This document shows positions 1 to 11,002 of a stretch of 64,000 nucleotides of DNA, in pieces. Position 1 is the first letter of the stretch. Each line of letters begins with the position of its first letter. This DNA comes from Zygnema cylindricum (taxonomy: Eukaryota; Streptophyta; Zygnematophyceae; Zygnematales; Zygnemataceae): positions 1-64,000 of the forward strand of contig JBBHKE010002482.1 in assembly GCA_037447655.1 (NCBI GenBank), read 5' to 3'. Under the pieces are notes generated by a model, which was given only the letters and a program-made list of their open reading frames with translations, was not told the DNA's origin and did not search any database. The position numbers and the translations under genes were made by a program.

Positions 1-335
1 ATCTAAATTCTTAAAATTCATACAACTTTAGAAATCTAGTGAAATTCAACCCGTATATTATAACTTAGTCAATATTCGGGAAAGACGGAAAAAATAGGGG
101 AGGGGCACCTTGTTAGTTTGTAGAGGTTAGAGAATTATAGATTTGGTAGAGTATGTCCAATCACTTTATTGTTACTACCACCATTACCACGTTTGTGGTT
201 GTGATAAAAATGTAATTTTGATGCAATCCGTTGGGTGCCGTGACATGTTCGAAAATGGAGAGAGTGCAAATATTCATTCTCTTCAAAACATTTTGTTCAC
301 GAATCACGAGGTTTTCATTTTTAATTTCTTAACAT
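1..335. other. AT-rich flank without a confident gene
   Basis: No convincing coding region is seen. The T-rich stretch at about 305-350 ends in a CAG at about 359, which resembles a plant intron 3' end. The ORF that follows may therefore be an exon rather than a complete gene. Confidence 0.4.
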
Positions 336-1520
336 ATGTTTTCATGTTTTGTGATCCAGAGGAATTTACGTGGAAGTGACAAAACTCGAGATATTTCGGC
401 CCAAAAATTTCTCGAGTTACTAACTAGCACCATTCGACGAACCATATGGCAAGATCTTGCACTTATGCAAAAGGATTTCCCGGACCATGCATACTTTACC
501 ACTTCATTCTTTTTGACTATACTAGAAGAATACGGTCTGCAGTGGCAAACTTTCATGGAAGCGGTACATCGAATGGACGCGAAAAAAGACGAAAGGTCCC
601 CTATTGCCGACATTCCAATTCCAGCGGAAGTGAAAGATGAACCCCGCTCGTTGAGACTGGGAGTTGACTCTATTCCACCCCTCATAGGAAGAATACATGA
701 ACTTGAAAATATTATAGAAAAAATTGGAAAAAAGTTAGAAACATGTATTGCGAAGATTGACACAAGGCTCACAACAACACAACGCCAACTTGACGGAGGA
801 TTCTCAAAAATCGAGTCTATACTTCTAGGCTTGCCACAACGTTTTATGCAACCATTTTCCTTTTCTTCACAACCATCATTTTCCCCTCCCCTTTGTCCTA
901 CTCATCACCCTCCTCCTCCCTCTTCATCTTCAAATCCACCACCTTTTTTATTTCCCACTTTTGCACCCATGTCTTCTACCCAACCAACACCTTTCTTTTT
1001 CAACGTCATACATTTACTAATGTCCTCTTCCACCCTATTCATTCCACAACCTCTCCTTCCGACCATTCTACATCTACCGATGCCCCTCTTCCCCCTATTG
1101 ATTCCACAACATCTCTTTCCAACCATTCTACATCTACCGATGCCTCTCTTCCCCCTATTCATTCCACGACCTCTCCTTCCCACCAATATACGTCTATCGA
1201 TGCTACTCTTCCCACTATTCATTCCACACAAATTCTTACCCCCAGCTTATGTCACACTTAGTGCATTTCCTATAAATTGGGCCAATTGGGAAAAATGTGT
1301 TGAAAAGCTAATGACTGTTCCAAAGTGGGATTTAACAAAAAGTATAAACTTTGTAGAAAGACTTGAAATAAAGAAGTTTAGTTGGAGCACAACAAATCTT
1401 AAAGAGGCCTTATACATAACAACTGAACCAATTTCGAAAGACGGATTGAATGAGAAAGAATTTCAACGAAGGTTGAGTCGTTTCCAAAAATTAGAAGAGT
1501 TACATGCAATCATAGGTTAA
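336..1520 (+). CDS. Hypothetical protein with coiled coil and Pro/Ser-rich repeat region
   Basis: This is a 394-codon open frame that I do not recognise. Residues 1-115 are mixed polar sequence. About residues 120-165 form a likely coiled coil (LENIIEKIGKK then IDTRLTTTQRQ, with heptad-like I/L spacing). A Pro/Ser-rich stretch with a PPPPSSSSNPPP run follows. Next come 3.5 copies of a 20-residue hydrophobic repeat, then a C-terminal tail of about 100 residues with Trp-rich motifs (NWANWEK). The ATG at 336 is only the first Met in the open frame. A splice-acceptor-like CAG nearby suggests the true N-terminus could lie upstream through an intron. Over the repeat, another forward frame (893-1261) reads as a Ser/Thr/Pro repeat of more typical composition, so the frame may have slipped there. 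It could be a host gene exon or a transposon protein; no domain decides this. Confidence 0.4.
   Translation: MFSCFVIQRNLRGSDKTRDISAQKFLELLTSTIRRTIWQDLALMQKDFPDHAYFTTSFFLTILEEYGLQWQTFMEAVHRMDAKKDERSPIADIPIPAEVKDEPRSLRLGVDSIPPLIGRIHELENIIEKIGKKLETCIAKIDTRLTTTQRQLDGGFSKIESILLGLPQRFMQPFSFSSQPSFSPPLCPTHHPPPPSSSSNPPPFLFPTFAPMSSTQPTPFFFNVIHLLMSSSTLFIPQPLLPTILHLPMPLFPLLIPQHLFPTILHLPMPLFPLFIPRPLLPTNIRLSMLLFPLFIPHKFLPPAYVTLSAFPINWANWEKCVEKLMTVPKWDLTKSINFVERLEIKKFSWSTTNLKEALYITTEPISKDGLNEKEFQRRLSRFQKLEELHAIIG
1021..1233 (+). repeat. 60-bp tandem repeat (about 3.5 units)
   Basis: Units at 1021-1080, 1081-1140, 1141-1200 and a partial unit at 1201-1233 align without gaps. Each carries CTACATCTACCGATG-like and CCTATTCATTCCAC-like segments. 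The period is 20 codons, so all frames stay open across it. Confidence 0.9.
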
Positions 1521-1974
1521 TTTAGGAGTTAGTAGGAATAGTATATGAGTTTCAATGTGGTGACTAGAGATATACTCTTTATTTGTAATTGTTGAACTTG
1601 GATTTCGTATACAATTGGGGTGAAAAGCTTACTTTAACCTTTTGTGTTTCATTAAATTTTACTACAAATATTATACCTTTTTGTTTGTGCTGTTTTTTTT
1701 TTGTTGAATTTACGTTTTGTTATTTTTTTTCGTTAAAATTATACCGTACTTTTTATTTGCCTTTTTGTAAACTTATTTGTCTTCGTTGGTTTTTTCATTT
1801 TTTTTATTTTTTAATGTATAAAGTTGTGAAATGGTTAAAAAAAAACGTGCATGTAAATAGTCTGGGTTTTCAAATATTTATAGAAAGCTTTGGATGTAAA
1901 ATGGTGGTATGGATATAAATTAACGGTTAGATTTCCATACGGTCTGTCCTTTGCCTGTTCTATCCTCTCTCTAT

Positions 1975-1978
<4 letters not shown>
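1521..1978. other. T-rich spacer, no gene seen
   Basis: AT-rich DNA with long T runs. It may include the 3' untranslated part of the preceding ORF. No conserved coding or RNA feature is visible. Confidence 0.4.
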
Positions 1979-2022
<44 letters not shown>

Positions 2023-2740
2023 ATTTTTTGCTCTTTACCTTATTTACGGATTCCTCACATTCTAACTTTTCTGTTCCGTTGGACTTCAATTTTATCGCTT
2101 TCTTGCTTTTACTTGTTTATTCTCTTTCTCGCTTTCTCTTTCTCTCTCTCCCCTCTCTTTCTCTTTCTCTCTCTCCTTTCTCTCCTTTTCTCCCTCTCCC
2201 TCTCCCTCTCCCTCTCCCTCTACCTCTCCCTCTCCCTCTACCTCTCCCTCTATCTCTCCCTCTCCCTCTCCCTCTCCCTCTTCCTCTCCCTCTCCCTCTA
2301 CCTCTCCCTCTCTCTCTCCCTCTCCCTCTCTCCCTCTCCCTCTCCCCCTTCACATCACTCTCCCTCTCCCTCTCCCCCTTCACATCCCTCTCTCTCTCCC
2401 TCTCCCCCTCTCCCTCTCCCTCTCCCTCTCCCTCTACCTCTCCCTCTCCCTCTCCCTCTCCCTCTCCCTCTCTCCCCCTCCCCCCTTCCCATCCCTCTCC
2501 CTCTCCCCCTCTCCCTCTCCCTCTCCCTCTCCCTCTCCCTCTCCCTCTCCCTCTCTTTCTCTCTCTCCCTCTACCTCTCCCTCTCTCTCTCTCCCTTCAC
2601 ATCCCTCTCCCTCTTTTCCTCTCCCTCTCCCCCTTCATATCCCTCTCCCTCTCCCTCTCCCCCTTCACATCCCTCTCTCTCCCTCTCCCTCTCTCCCTCT
2701 CCCTCTCCCTCTCTCTCTCCCTCTCCCTCTCCCTCTCTAG
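1979..2740. repeat. Polypyrimidine (CTCTCC)n / (CT)n low-complexity tract
   Basis: The plus strand is almost pure pyrimidine. A (CT)n block lies at about 1981-2018 and a long CTCTCC-hexamer block at about 2123-2739, separated by about 100 bp of ordinary sequence. The hexamer array is interrupted by a recurring CCCTTCACATCCCTC-type variant. Long open frames on both strands here are compositional artefacts. Such homopurine/homopyrimidine tracts can form triplex DNA. Confidence 0.9.
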
Positions 2741-2744
2741 CAGA

Positions 2745-3715
2745 TTTTATTATTACAGTTTCTTATTATTAATAGAATTATAACAGTTATTATTATTGTA
2801 GCTATGGTTAGTGTAGTTAGTGTTGTTATGGTTATATTATTACTGCAGCTATGGTTAGTGTAGTTAGTGTTGTTATGGTTATATTATTATTTTTATTATG
2901 ATACGAATACAGTAAGTCATATTATTATGTCAGTTATCATTTTCCGGTGAGTATTAATGTTGCACTTATCACTAGTACGGTTGTAATTATTACAACTATT
3001 ATTTCTGCAGTTCGCATTGTTCTGGTATTTATTATTATTACTATAACTATTTTACTTATTATTGTTAAGTTTATTAATATTGTTGTTGTTATTGTTATAG
3101 CATTTCTTATTATTATAGTTATTATTACTGTAGTTATGGTTAGTGTACTTAGTATTGTTATGGTTATATCATTATATTTGTTATGATAAGATTACAGTAA
3201 GTCATATTATTATGACAGCTATTATTATTCTGGTGATTAATATTGTATAATTTATTATTATTACGGTTGTAATTATGATTATTACTGCACTTCTCATTGT
3301 TCCGGTTGTTATTAACATTGTTATAACTATTTTACTTATTATTGTTAAGTTTAGTGATATTGTTGTTGTTATTGTTATATCATTTCTTATTATTACAGCT
3401 ATTATTACAGTAGTTATATAGATATTATCACAGTTTGTTATTAATACTATACTTATTACCGTATTTTTACAGTTTGTTATTATTAATATAACTATAGCAA
3501 TTATTATTTTAGTATCATAGTTGTTGTAATCGCAGTTCTTATTATTACAGTTATTATTATTGTAGTTATGGTTATTGTAGTTAGTTTTGTTATGGTCATA
3601 TTATTATGTTTATTATGATACGATTACAGTAAGTCATATTATCACGACAGTTAATTATTATTCCGGTGATTATTATTGTTGTACTTATTATTATTATTAC
3701 ATACACTAAATTGAA
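2745..3715. repeat. AT-rich degenerate TTA/ATT repeat with higher-order units
   Basis: Simple TTATTA-like sequence contains larger recurring blocks. A module with ATGGTTAGTGTAGTTAG recurs about every 50 bp near 2802-2890. A module with ACAGTAAGTCATATTATTA recurs near 2910, 3193 and 3622. A module with ATTGTTAAGTTTA recurs near 3061 and 3341. The 79-residue Ile/Val-rich frame at 2947-3186 is an artefact of this composition. Confidence 0.75.
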
Positions 3716-3947
3716 ATTGATTATTAATTAACTAAATTTAAAATCATCGTAATAAGTACAATCCGGTACACTGCCCAACTTTATTAGTGTTAGTACCACT
3801 AATTCAGTCGAAACCTTTTTTGACTTTTCTTTAAACCATAAAATAGTGTTAATAACATTCTTTGAGGGAGTGAATTGAAACTGGTTATGAGTCCTTACTC
3901 TAAACCAGTATTATCACTCATAATTTCGCATTTAAACTAAAAATTTC

Positions 3948-3991
3948 TTACCTCTAATAGAAATGGGCAGTCCTATCACTATTAGAGGTAA
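3948..3991. repeat. Hairpin: 13-bp perfect inverted repeat
   Basis: TTACCTCTAATAG (3948-3960) and its exact reverse complement (3979-3991) flank an 18-nt loop. A diverged relative of this block lies at about 4141-4195, with weaker arms. This suggests a small mobile or duplicated hairpin element in the intergenic DNA. Confidence 0.75.
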
Positions 3992-4269
3992 CAGTAATAA
4001 CTTGGTCGCGGCTTTTTTTGGGTCAAGTATCATAAAATAGTCCTACCAGTAACACTATTTACTCGAGTAGACTAAATTTGCCGCGTCTCTGTATACCCAA
4101 TTAGGTTTTTTGATCCTACTATCGCTTAAATGATAATAATTTCTTTACACCAATAGAAATGTGCAGTGTACACCGTTTATCGCTATTAGTGTTAATGATT
4201 TTTCTCTGTGCACATTTGTTGGATTGTTAATCCGACGGTTGCGATTGAAAGGCAGGTTTCTCACCATAC

Positions 4270-4298
4270 AATTGGAGACCAATTGGTGGTCTCCAATT
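4270..4298. repeat. Hairpin: 12-bp perfect inverted repeat, 5-nt loop
   Basis: AATTGGAGACCA (4270-4281) is matched exactly by its reverse complement at 4287-4298, with a 5-nt loop. No T-run follows, so it does not look like a terminator. It lies in AT-rich DNA without a clear gene. Confidence 0.75.
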
Positions 4299-4413
4299 AA
4301 AAATGAGACGTGTACAGGGAAAAAAAAAATCGTTGGCGATAGCGACACACGGTGTATTATACAACCACCTATTGGCATTAAAGTTACTACTTCATTCCAT
4401 TAACAGTTTTTCA

Positions 4414-4902
4414 ACACTCGAAGTAACTACCGACGCACGTCTGAATGAGCGATTGTGTGCGCGCGTCGATTTCTCGTTGGGTCAACCCAACAACGGGGTA
4501 TTGTGGTGCTTTGTATTTGATATGTTGTACGTTCTCTCACAAAATAGGTTTGTTATTGGAAACAACGGTATAAACATGCTTTGTGTGTAAGACGTCGTCG
4601 ACGGTCCTCGACATAAAATATGATTTTTACGCCTTTACCTTAATTCACATACTTTTAAGGCACAATAACGCCTAGTTTTGCGTTTCCAATATTTGGTGTA
4701 ACACATATCGTTTCGACACTCGAAGTAACTACCGACGCACGTCTGAATGGGCGATTGTGTGCACGCGTCGATTTCTCGTTGGGTCAAACCAACAACGAGT
4801 TATTGTGGTGCTTTGTGTTTGACATGTTGTACGTTCTCTCACAAAATAAGTTTGTTATTAGAAGCAACGGTACAAACATGCTTTGTGTGTAAGACGTCGT
4901 CG
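4414..4902. repeat. Direct duplication of a ~187-bp segment
   Basis: 4414-4600 and 4716-4902 are near-identical (offset 302 bp) and differ at scattered bases. Both contain GACGCACGTCTGAATG and GACGTCGTCG blocks. The short open frames inside have no recognisable protein. Confidence 0.85.
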
Positions 4903-5626
4903 GTAATAAATTCTTGAATTATTATTCAAGCATGTTCTTCATGGATTATTATTCAACCACGTGTAAGCATACGATATTGAAATTCGAACAAGTATAACTG
5001 GAAACACTTTGGAATTGAGTATACAAAATAAATCACACCCTACATCTAACACTAAACATAAAACGAAAATTACTAGTTTTTTTGAAAAGGATGTTTATTC
5101 GACTGCATATACAAACACAACAACATATCGTTAGATTTAATAAATAAAGTAAACTACTAATTATAGGAACGATGTTTAATTGCAACAATGTACCATTGGA
5201 CGCATTATAAAACAGAGATTTTAACACAATTAACTAGTTTAACAATTAGGGCATAAAGGTCGTCTTGTATAAACAAATGTTTTACAACGAAGTTATGAAA
5301 TAATATATGTAATCAAACATGTTCTTCGAATGGCAACATCAACACTACTAAGAGTTTTGATAGATAAGGTTTGTTTACATAGTACAAATTCGTGTCAAGA
5401 TAAAGAAAAACTACAAGAAATCACACACTCCAACTAAATTATTTAGGGATCTCCACACTTTTATTTGTCATTAATAACATTATCCATCAAATGTTAACAA
5501 ACCCTCCTCTTAAAGTCATAAATATGGGTTTGCACTCGACACTCGTTACGAAAGGGAAACCCTATATTAATGTAAACGGGAGATTATAACCTCTAATAAT
5601 AGTTTGGTGTAAGGATACTTGGAAAA
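4903..5626. other. AT-rich spacer, nothing recognised
   Basis: No coding region, RNA gene or clear repeat is visible. It ends at the outer edge of the first copia LTR. Confidence 0.5.
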
Positions 5627-6655
5627 TGAAACTCAAAGACCTCCATTTGTACACAGAGTAGGCAGCTTCCTAGAAGCCCCTAGGATAGCCTCAAACCCTT
5701 GGTTTTGTATGAGTATTACAGACACACTGACACACTAACAGACTACAGAATGATCAGACTTCACCCCTTAGTAGAGTAGACTCCCTTGAATCTGCTACAA
5801 AAAGAATACTTGAATTTGCTACAAAAAGAATACTTGAATTTGCTCCCTGAGCAATAAATTATCAATAGTCAAAGATGACAATTTATACAGAGGCTCTCTG
5901 GGAGAGAGGCGGCTACTTTTAATTCTCCTAAGTCCTAAAACCCTCTCTAATCCCTCTATTACTGATGTACAAGACCAATCAAATCATTATACAGTACAAA
6001 AAGGTACTTTGCCCAGAGTACTTTCTGTACAACCATTGTACGACATGGCCCAGAAGACGACGCCTGTCATATCTGAGTTTGCCATGGTATGTGCAAGAGA
6101 TGTCGCTATCCAATGTCATATTGCCACGTGTTACCTGGTGTGGCGGCGACCGCAAACCGCCAAATCATCCATTTCGGGATGTCGGCTTCTTCCTCTGCCG
6201 TCAGATTGATATTGACCATAATTCAGGGCCGTTTAAAATACAAGTACTATTTTCCGATGTAACTCTATCTATCTATCTCTATGTGATTGTGGTCCGTTCG
6301 TTAGTTAAATGAACTTCTATTTTTCCATATCTTTAAGTAGCTATCATATCCTGTATACTTCAGCACAAGTCCTAGTCGCCAAAGCTACCGCTATAGGCAG
6401 ATTGACAAACGGTAGGTACCAGGATCAAATACTAGGTCCGTCAACCTTTTTTCTAAGTTTACCAAGAGGAATGCCTTTTAACTCTAGGAGAAGCATAGGC
6501 AGCCATGGCTCTATCTTCTTCTTGAGCCTTGAATGACTATGGCAAGTATGGGGGCTAGAGAGAGAAGTTAGAAGCAGGCTGCCTCTGCTTTTCCTCCTAA
6601 TTTTAGATCAATTAATAAACCTAGAAAATACATAAAAAACCTTTTAATTTCAGCA
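5627..6655 (-). repeat. 3' LTR of copia element A
   Basis: On the minus strand it starts TGCTGAAATTAAAAGG and ends TTGAGTTTCA. It is about 1.03 kb and diverged from the ~1.05-kb LTRs of the later copies. Short open frames within it are noise. Confidence 0.8.
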
Positions 6656-6668
6656 CTCCCCTTATTTT

Positions 6669-8462
6669 CTAGTCACTTTTAAGTCTAAGTCCACACTTCT
6701 CTCTACAAAAAATTAATTTAGGAGAAGGCACAGGTTTTGTCATCATGTCTGCCACCATCTCAATGTCTGGTCTATACTCTAGACTTATTATTTTAATCTC
6801 CACCTTTTTCTTGACAAAGCTAATCCTGAAATCCATGTGCTTTGCTTTAAAGTGATGTTTAGAATTAGCAGCAATTGCAATTGCTGCTCGATTATGACAT
6901 AATATTTTATGAATTCCACTCTTAAGATGCCCCAATTCACCAAGCAAGGATTTGACCCACATCAATTCCTTCACAGCAAAGCAAGATGCCATATACTCTG
7001 CCTCAATGGCGGATTGAACAATGACCTTTTGCTGCTTACTGCTCCAACAACGAGCACCATTCCCCACATACAACACATATCTACATGTGCATCTTGACAT
7101 CGGAGCATCCCTATAGCTGGCATCACTCCAAGGGGTGATGTTAGTATCTTTCGCACCCAGATGCAACCATAAATCCCTAGTTCCTATGAGATATCTGAGG
7201 ACCCTCTTAGCTACTTCCCAATCCCTTTTGGTTGGAGCATTCAGACTCCGTCCTAACACTCTTAGAGCTGCTGCCAAATCCGGCCTGGTAGAATTCATAA
7301 AAGAAATCAGACTGCCCACTACCTATCTGTATGGAATAGTCTGTATAAACTTTTCTCTTTAGACCTAGTTCTTCATCTAGAATTAGGATGTCTCCTTCGT
7401 TACTCCCCTCACTTCTTTTCTATAAATCTATAGGAGTTGTACAACTCTTGGTTTTCTCCATCTGAAATTTTTCTAACATGTTTCCAATTGCTTCTTTCTG
7501 AGTTAGTCTAATTATTATCTTTTTCTATCTCTCTCTACTTGTATTCCCAGAATATACCTTGCCTCCCCCATGTCCTTCATCTCAAATCTTCCCTTTAAAT
7601 CTGTTTTTAGTTTGTTGATTTTCTCCATTGACTTACTCAGGATAAGCAAATCATCAACGTAAATTGCAATAAAGATGACACTTTTCTCATCTTTAAAGAC
7701 ATAAATTGAATTATCTGAACTAATCCGGATGTATCCCAGACTGGTAAGGAACTCATCAAGTTTGTTGTTCCATTTTCTGGGCGCATGTTTCAAACCAAAG
7801 AGAGATTTGATCAGCCGACATACCTTACTTTTCTCTTCTTGTTCCACAAATCCTTACGGTTGTCGCATGAAGATCTCCTCCTCTAGTTCTTTATGCAAGA
7901 AGGCTCTCTTGACGTCCACCTGGTGTACTTCCATGTCCTCTGCAGATGCCAAACTGAGAAGTATTTTGACCGAGGGAAATCTGACGACTGCAGCAAAGGT
8001 TTCTTTGTAGTCTATTCCCTCTTTTTGAGTAAAACCTTTGGCCACTAACTGGGCCTTATACCGCTCAATTGTATTCTCCGGATTCAGTTTTAATTTGAAA
8101 ACCCACTTACATCCAATTGGTTTTCAATCGGGTGGACAGTCCACCAACTCCCATGTATCAGCCGCCATGATTGAAGCCATCTCTTCATTGATTGTCATCT
8201 TCCACCGGTTTCTCTCTAGGCAGTTCATTGCCTCTCCAGATGTTTGAGGTTCATCCGCGTGAGAGAGTTTGGTTACCTTGTTGTTAACTTGTTTCTCTTG
8301 AAGCCTTTTGGTGCTCCTTCTCCCTCCCTCAAATTCTGCCGCCGAAATAGATGGTTCCCATGGATTCTTTTGACTCACCACATCTTCTCCCTTGTCCCTC
8401 ACATCCATATCCGTTTCTACTACGTTTTTTGCTTCAGATATAAGTGTCACCGATGTTTCCAA
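6669..8462 (-). pseudogene. Element A reverse transcriptase / RNase H (pol C-terminal half)
   Basis: The RT part reads in one frame from about 8462 to 7515. It includes ERNRWKMTINEEMAS, then KGFTQKEGIDYKETFA, FGLKHAPRKWN and the catalytic YVDDLL motif. It is broken by stops at 8124 (TGA) and about 7851 (TAA). The RNase H part (7319-6669) has the copia series TRPDLAAAL, DASYRD, SSKQQKV and EAEYMAS, and ends beside the polypurine tract. The usual CDNQAAI motif reads CHNRAAI, so a catalytic Asp is His. The product would copy retrotransposon RNA and remove the RNA strand; this copy is dead. Confidence 0.85.
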
Positions 8463-9758
8463 GTCTTAGTATTTCTCGGTCTGTTTTGGACCTGCAGGAA
8501 TATCATCCGGACCTGCAAGAGTATCATCTTCTGGAAGACCCGGATAGTTAGAAAGATGAAAGTCATCAGAATTGCTTGACTCAAATTTGATTCTAACTAA
8601 CTTTGAGGATTTGAACGGATCTACTGACTTCCCTTCATCCATAGCTACCAGGTGCTTTACTAGAATGAATATCTTCTCTCTTTAGATCATACACTCTATA
8701 CCCTTTTACATCCTCATCATATCCCAGCAAGTATCCGGGTTTCCCTTTAGGGTCTAATTTCTAGTTACATTTATCTGTATCTAAACTGAAGACTATACTA
8801 TCGAAAACCATTAAGTGAGATAGATCTGGTTTTCAGCCGGTCCATCTCTCATATGGAGTTTGGCCTTTCACCGCCGAAGTAAGTACTCTATTTCTCAAAT
8901 AATAAGATTTGCTCATAGCTTCGGCCCAGAACCTTTTTCTTATTCATTTGTCTGACAACATACTCTCTGCACTATCATTCAGTGACCTATTCAATATCTC
9001 GGCAATACCATTCTGTTCCGGGTTTTTCGGAACTATCTTTTGATGTTGCACACCATCCTCTCTTAAAAACTCCTCAAACTGATTGGAGGTATATTCCCCT
9101 CCATTTTCACATCTTACTCTCTTTATTGAGGTCTCGTGAAGCTTCTTGGCCCATGCCTTATATTGTTTGAAGTACTCAAGAGTTTATGATTTGTTTTTCA
9201 AAAAATTACTTTGGGGTACCGAGACGAATCATCGGTAATGGTTAGCATAAATCTTTTCCCTCCGGGTGATGGCACTCTTGCCGGTCCCCAAATGTCCGTG
9301 TATACCAAATCAAAAACTTTCTCTCCTTTTTAGGTTGCTTCCTTTGGAAATGGTAATCTATGTGCTTTACCTTGAGCACACCCACTACAATCACTTAAAT
9401 TCTCATTTTCCCCAAAGATTATCCCTTCAACTACTCCCATCTTTTTTATTTCTTTTAGCTTTTCTAGATTCACATGCCGAAGTCTCTTATGCCACAACAT
9501 AATATCATTGACACCAACATAGTAAAGTTTGAGTATTTCATTACTTAAAGCGAGCCTGAACATTCATTGGCTACCTTTCTCAACAGTGAAATATACATCT
9601 TCCTCAAAACTTGTTGTAAAACCTCCTTTTCTGGTGCTAGTTTCAAAACCTTTATCATCTAATACAGATGTAGAGATAAGGTTTTTGTTTAGCTCCGGAA
9701 TAAACAATACATTGAAGAATGTAACTATTGAGGTTTTCCCTTCCACTATGACATTCAA
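8463..9758 (-). pseudogene. Element A integrase remnant
   Basis: The N-terminal zinc-binding region is readable at 9563-9330 (HKRLRHVN, later CSGCAQGKAH), matching the copia integrase HHCC domain. From about 9330 to 8463 the catalytic core and C-terminal region survive only as short frame-shifted pieces aligning with the better copies (elements E, F and H). A stop near 9564 separates the protease-integrase linker. Integrase would insert the element cDNA into chromosomes; this one cannot be made intact. Confidence 0.75.
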
Positions 9759-11002
9759 ATCTACCGATCCTACATATGTAATGGTAACTACCCCTCATCC
9801 TCATATTGAATCTCTACTATAGTTCTCAACTTAGTGAACAGATGCTTATCCTTTCACATGTGCATGAAGGCACCTGAATACACAATCCAACTCCCTTCAC
9901 ATTTTAGACCGCCGAAAGCACATTTCTGCTTCTGTGGAATTTCGACTTCTGTCTTAGCCTCCAACTCCTCATCCAAACGAAGTTCGTCGTCTTTCTCATC
10001 GGATTCCTCCTCAAATACCTGTGTGACAAGTGCCTTTTTCTTCCCTCGTGGCTGTCCCCTGGTTTGTCCCTCCTTTATCCGAAGCTCGGTCAGTTTGGTA
10101 CATTCGGCCATGTAATGTGCGGGATTCTTGCAAAAATGACAAAGCCCCTTAGTTTCCGTTGTTCCAGACTCATCGGATTGAATTTTCCGGTCTTCCCCTC
10201 CATGGCTTCCAAAGGGTTTTGGTGAATCTTTGTTTCTCCAACTTGCTCCGACCGCAAAGGCTTGTCCACTCTTAACTCCCCTTTGGATCTTGATTGTATT
10301 CTCTCGGATGAGGATCATACCAATTACCGAATTCCATATCCACCTGGAGTCCGGCAGATCTTGTACCCGGTTCACAATGTTCTCATATTCATTGGGTAGT
10401 TTCATTAGTAAGCAGTGAACCTTTGCCTTCTTGGTTTCTACCTTTCCGGCACACTCTAACTCCATGAAGAGTATAGCCAGCTCATTGCAAAAATCGAGCA
10501 TCTTCTCTCCTTTGTGAAAATATCCTTTGATCTTCTGCTCTGCTAGCTTATGTTCATGAATCGTACCGCTCTAGTAGAATTCTATAAGCGCATCCCACAG
10601 ATCAGATAACCTTTCCAATTACAAATGAGAACCTGCGAGTCCTTGTGTGAGATGACGGAGGATAAAATGTTTGGCCGCCATGTTGTTGTAGTCCCAAGTA
10701 TCAATGTCATTCTCCTCATTCCTCAGAATAAGAGACATGAAAACACAACCGGTTCCTATAGGTGTGCTTTTCTCTTTTTCTTTCCCCTTTTCCATCACGA
10801 TGCTTTCTCTGTCTTTTGAGTCCTCTGATGGCGGTGGATCTGATTTCCTAGCAAATCTGCTTCCTCCAAACCTTTGAGGAATAGCAGGACCGGATGGGCG
10901 CTTTACTCGCCCACTCACTATTCCCCAAAATCTTTTCTCACATAGGGCTCCGATCATCATACTCTCCCAGTAGATGAACCCAATCCCATTGAATGTGGGC
11001 AC
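9759..11002 (-). pseudogene. Element A gag and protease N-terminus
   Basis: The gag begins mid-motif at 11002 (PTFNGIGFIYWESMM), where element B interrupts it. It runs in one frame with a TAA near 10619. A CCHC zinc knuckle (CHFCKNPAHYMAEC) lies near 10135. An acidic region and the start of the aspartic protease follow, where the catalytic DSG reads YSG (Asp to Tyr), and a TGA comes three residues later. The N-terminus (ALCEKRFWGIVSGRVKRPSG) is intermediate between the main copia family and element D. Confidence 0.8.

Larger units (their letters stand above)
5627..11002 (-). mobile_element. Ty1/copia element A, old, 5' truncated by element B
   Basis: Reverse-oriented copia element. It has a 3' LTR (5627-6655), a polypurine tract directly before the LTR (about 6656-6668 on the minus strand), then RNase H, RT, integrase, protease and gag remnants up to 11002. 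There element B's LTR starts abruptly inside the first gag codons. The upstream LTR and primer site of A are not found on the other side of B. Many stops and frameshifts make it the most decayed long copia copy here. Confidence 0.85.

Noticed and set aside
1890-2783. Long open frames (up to ~297 codons) of Leu/Pro/Ser repeats
   Set aside because: They are open in several frames and on both strands purely because the DNA is a CT-hexamer repeat without stop-forming bases.
2947-3186. A 79-residue Ile/Val-rich frame resembling a membrane protein
   Set aside because: It is a translation of TTA/ATT repeat DNA and has no codon structure of a gene.
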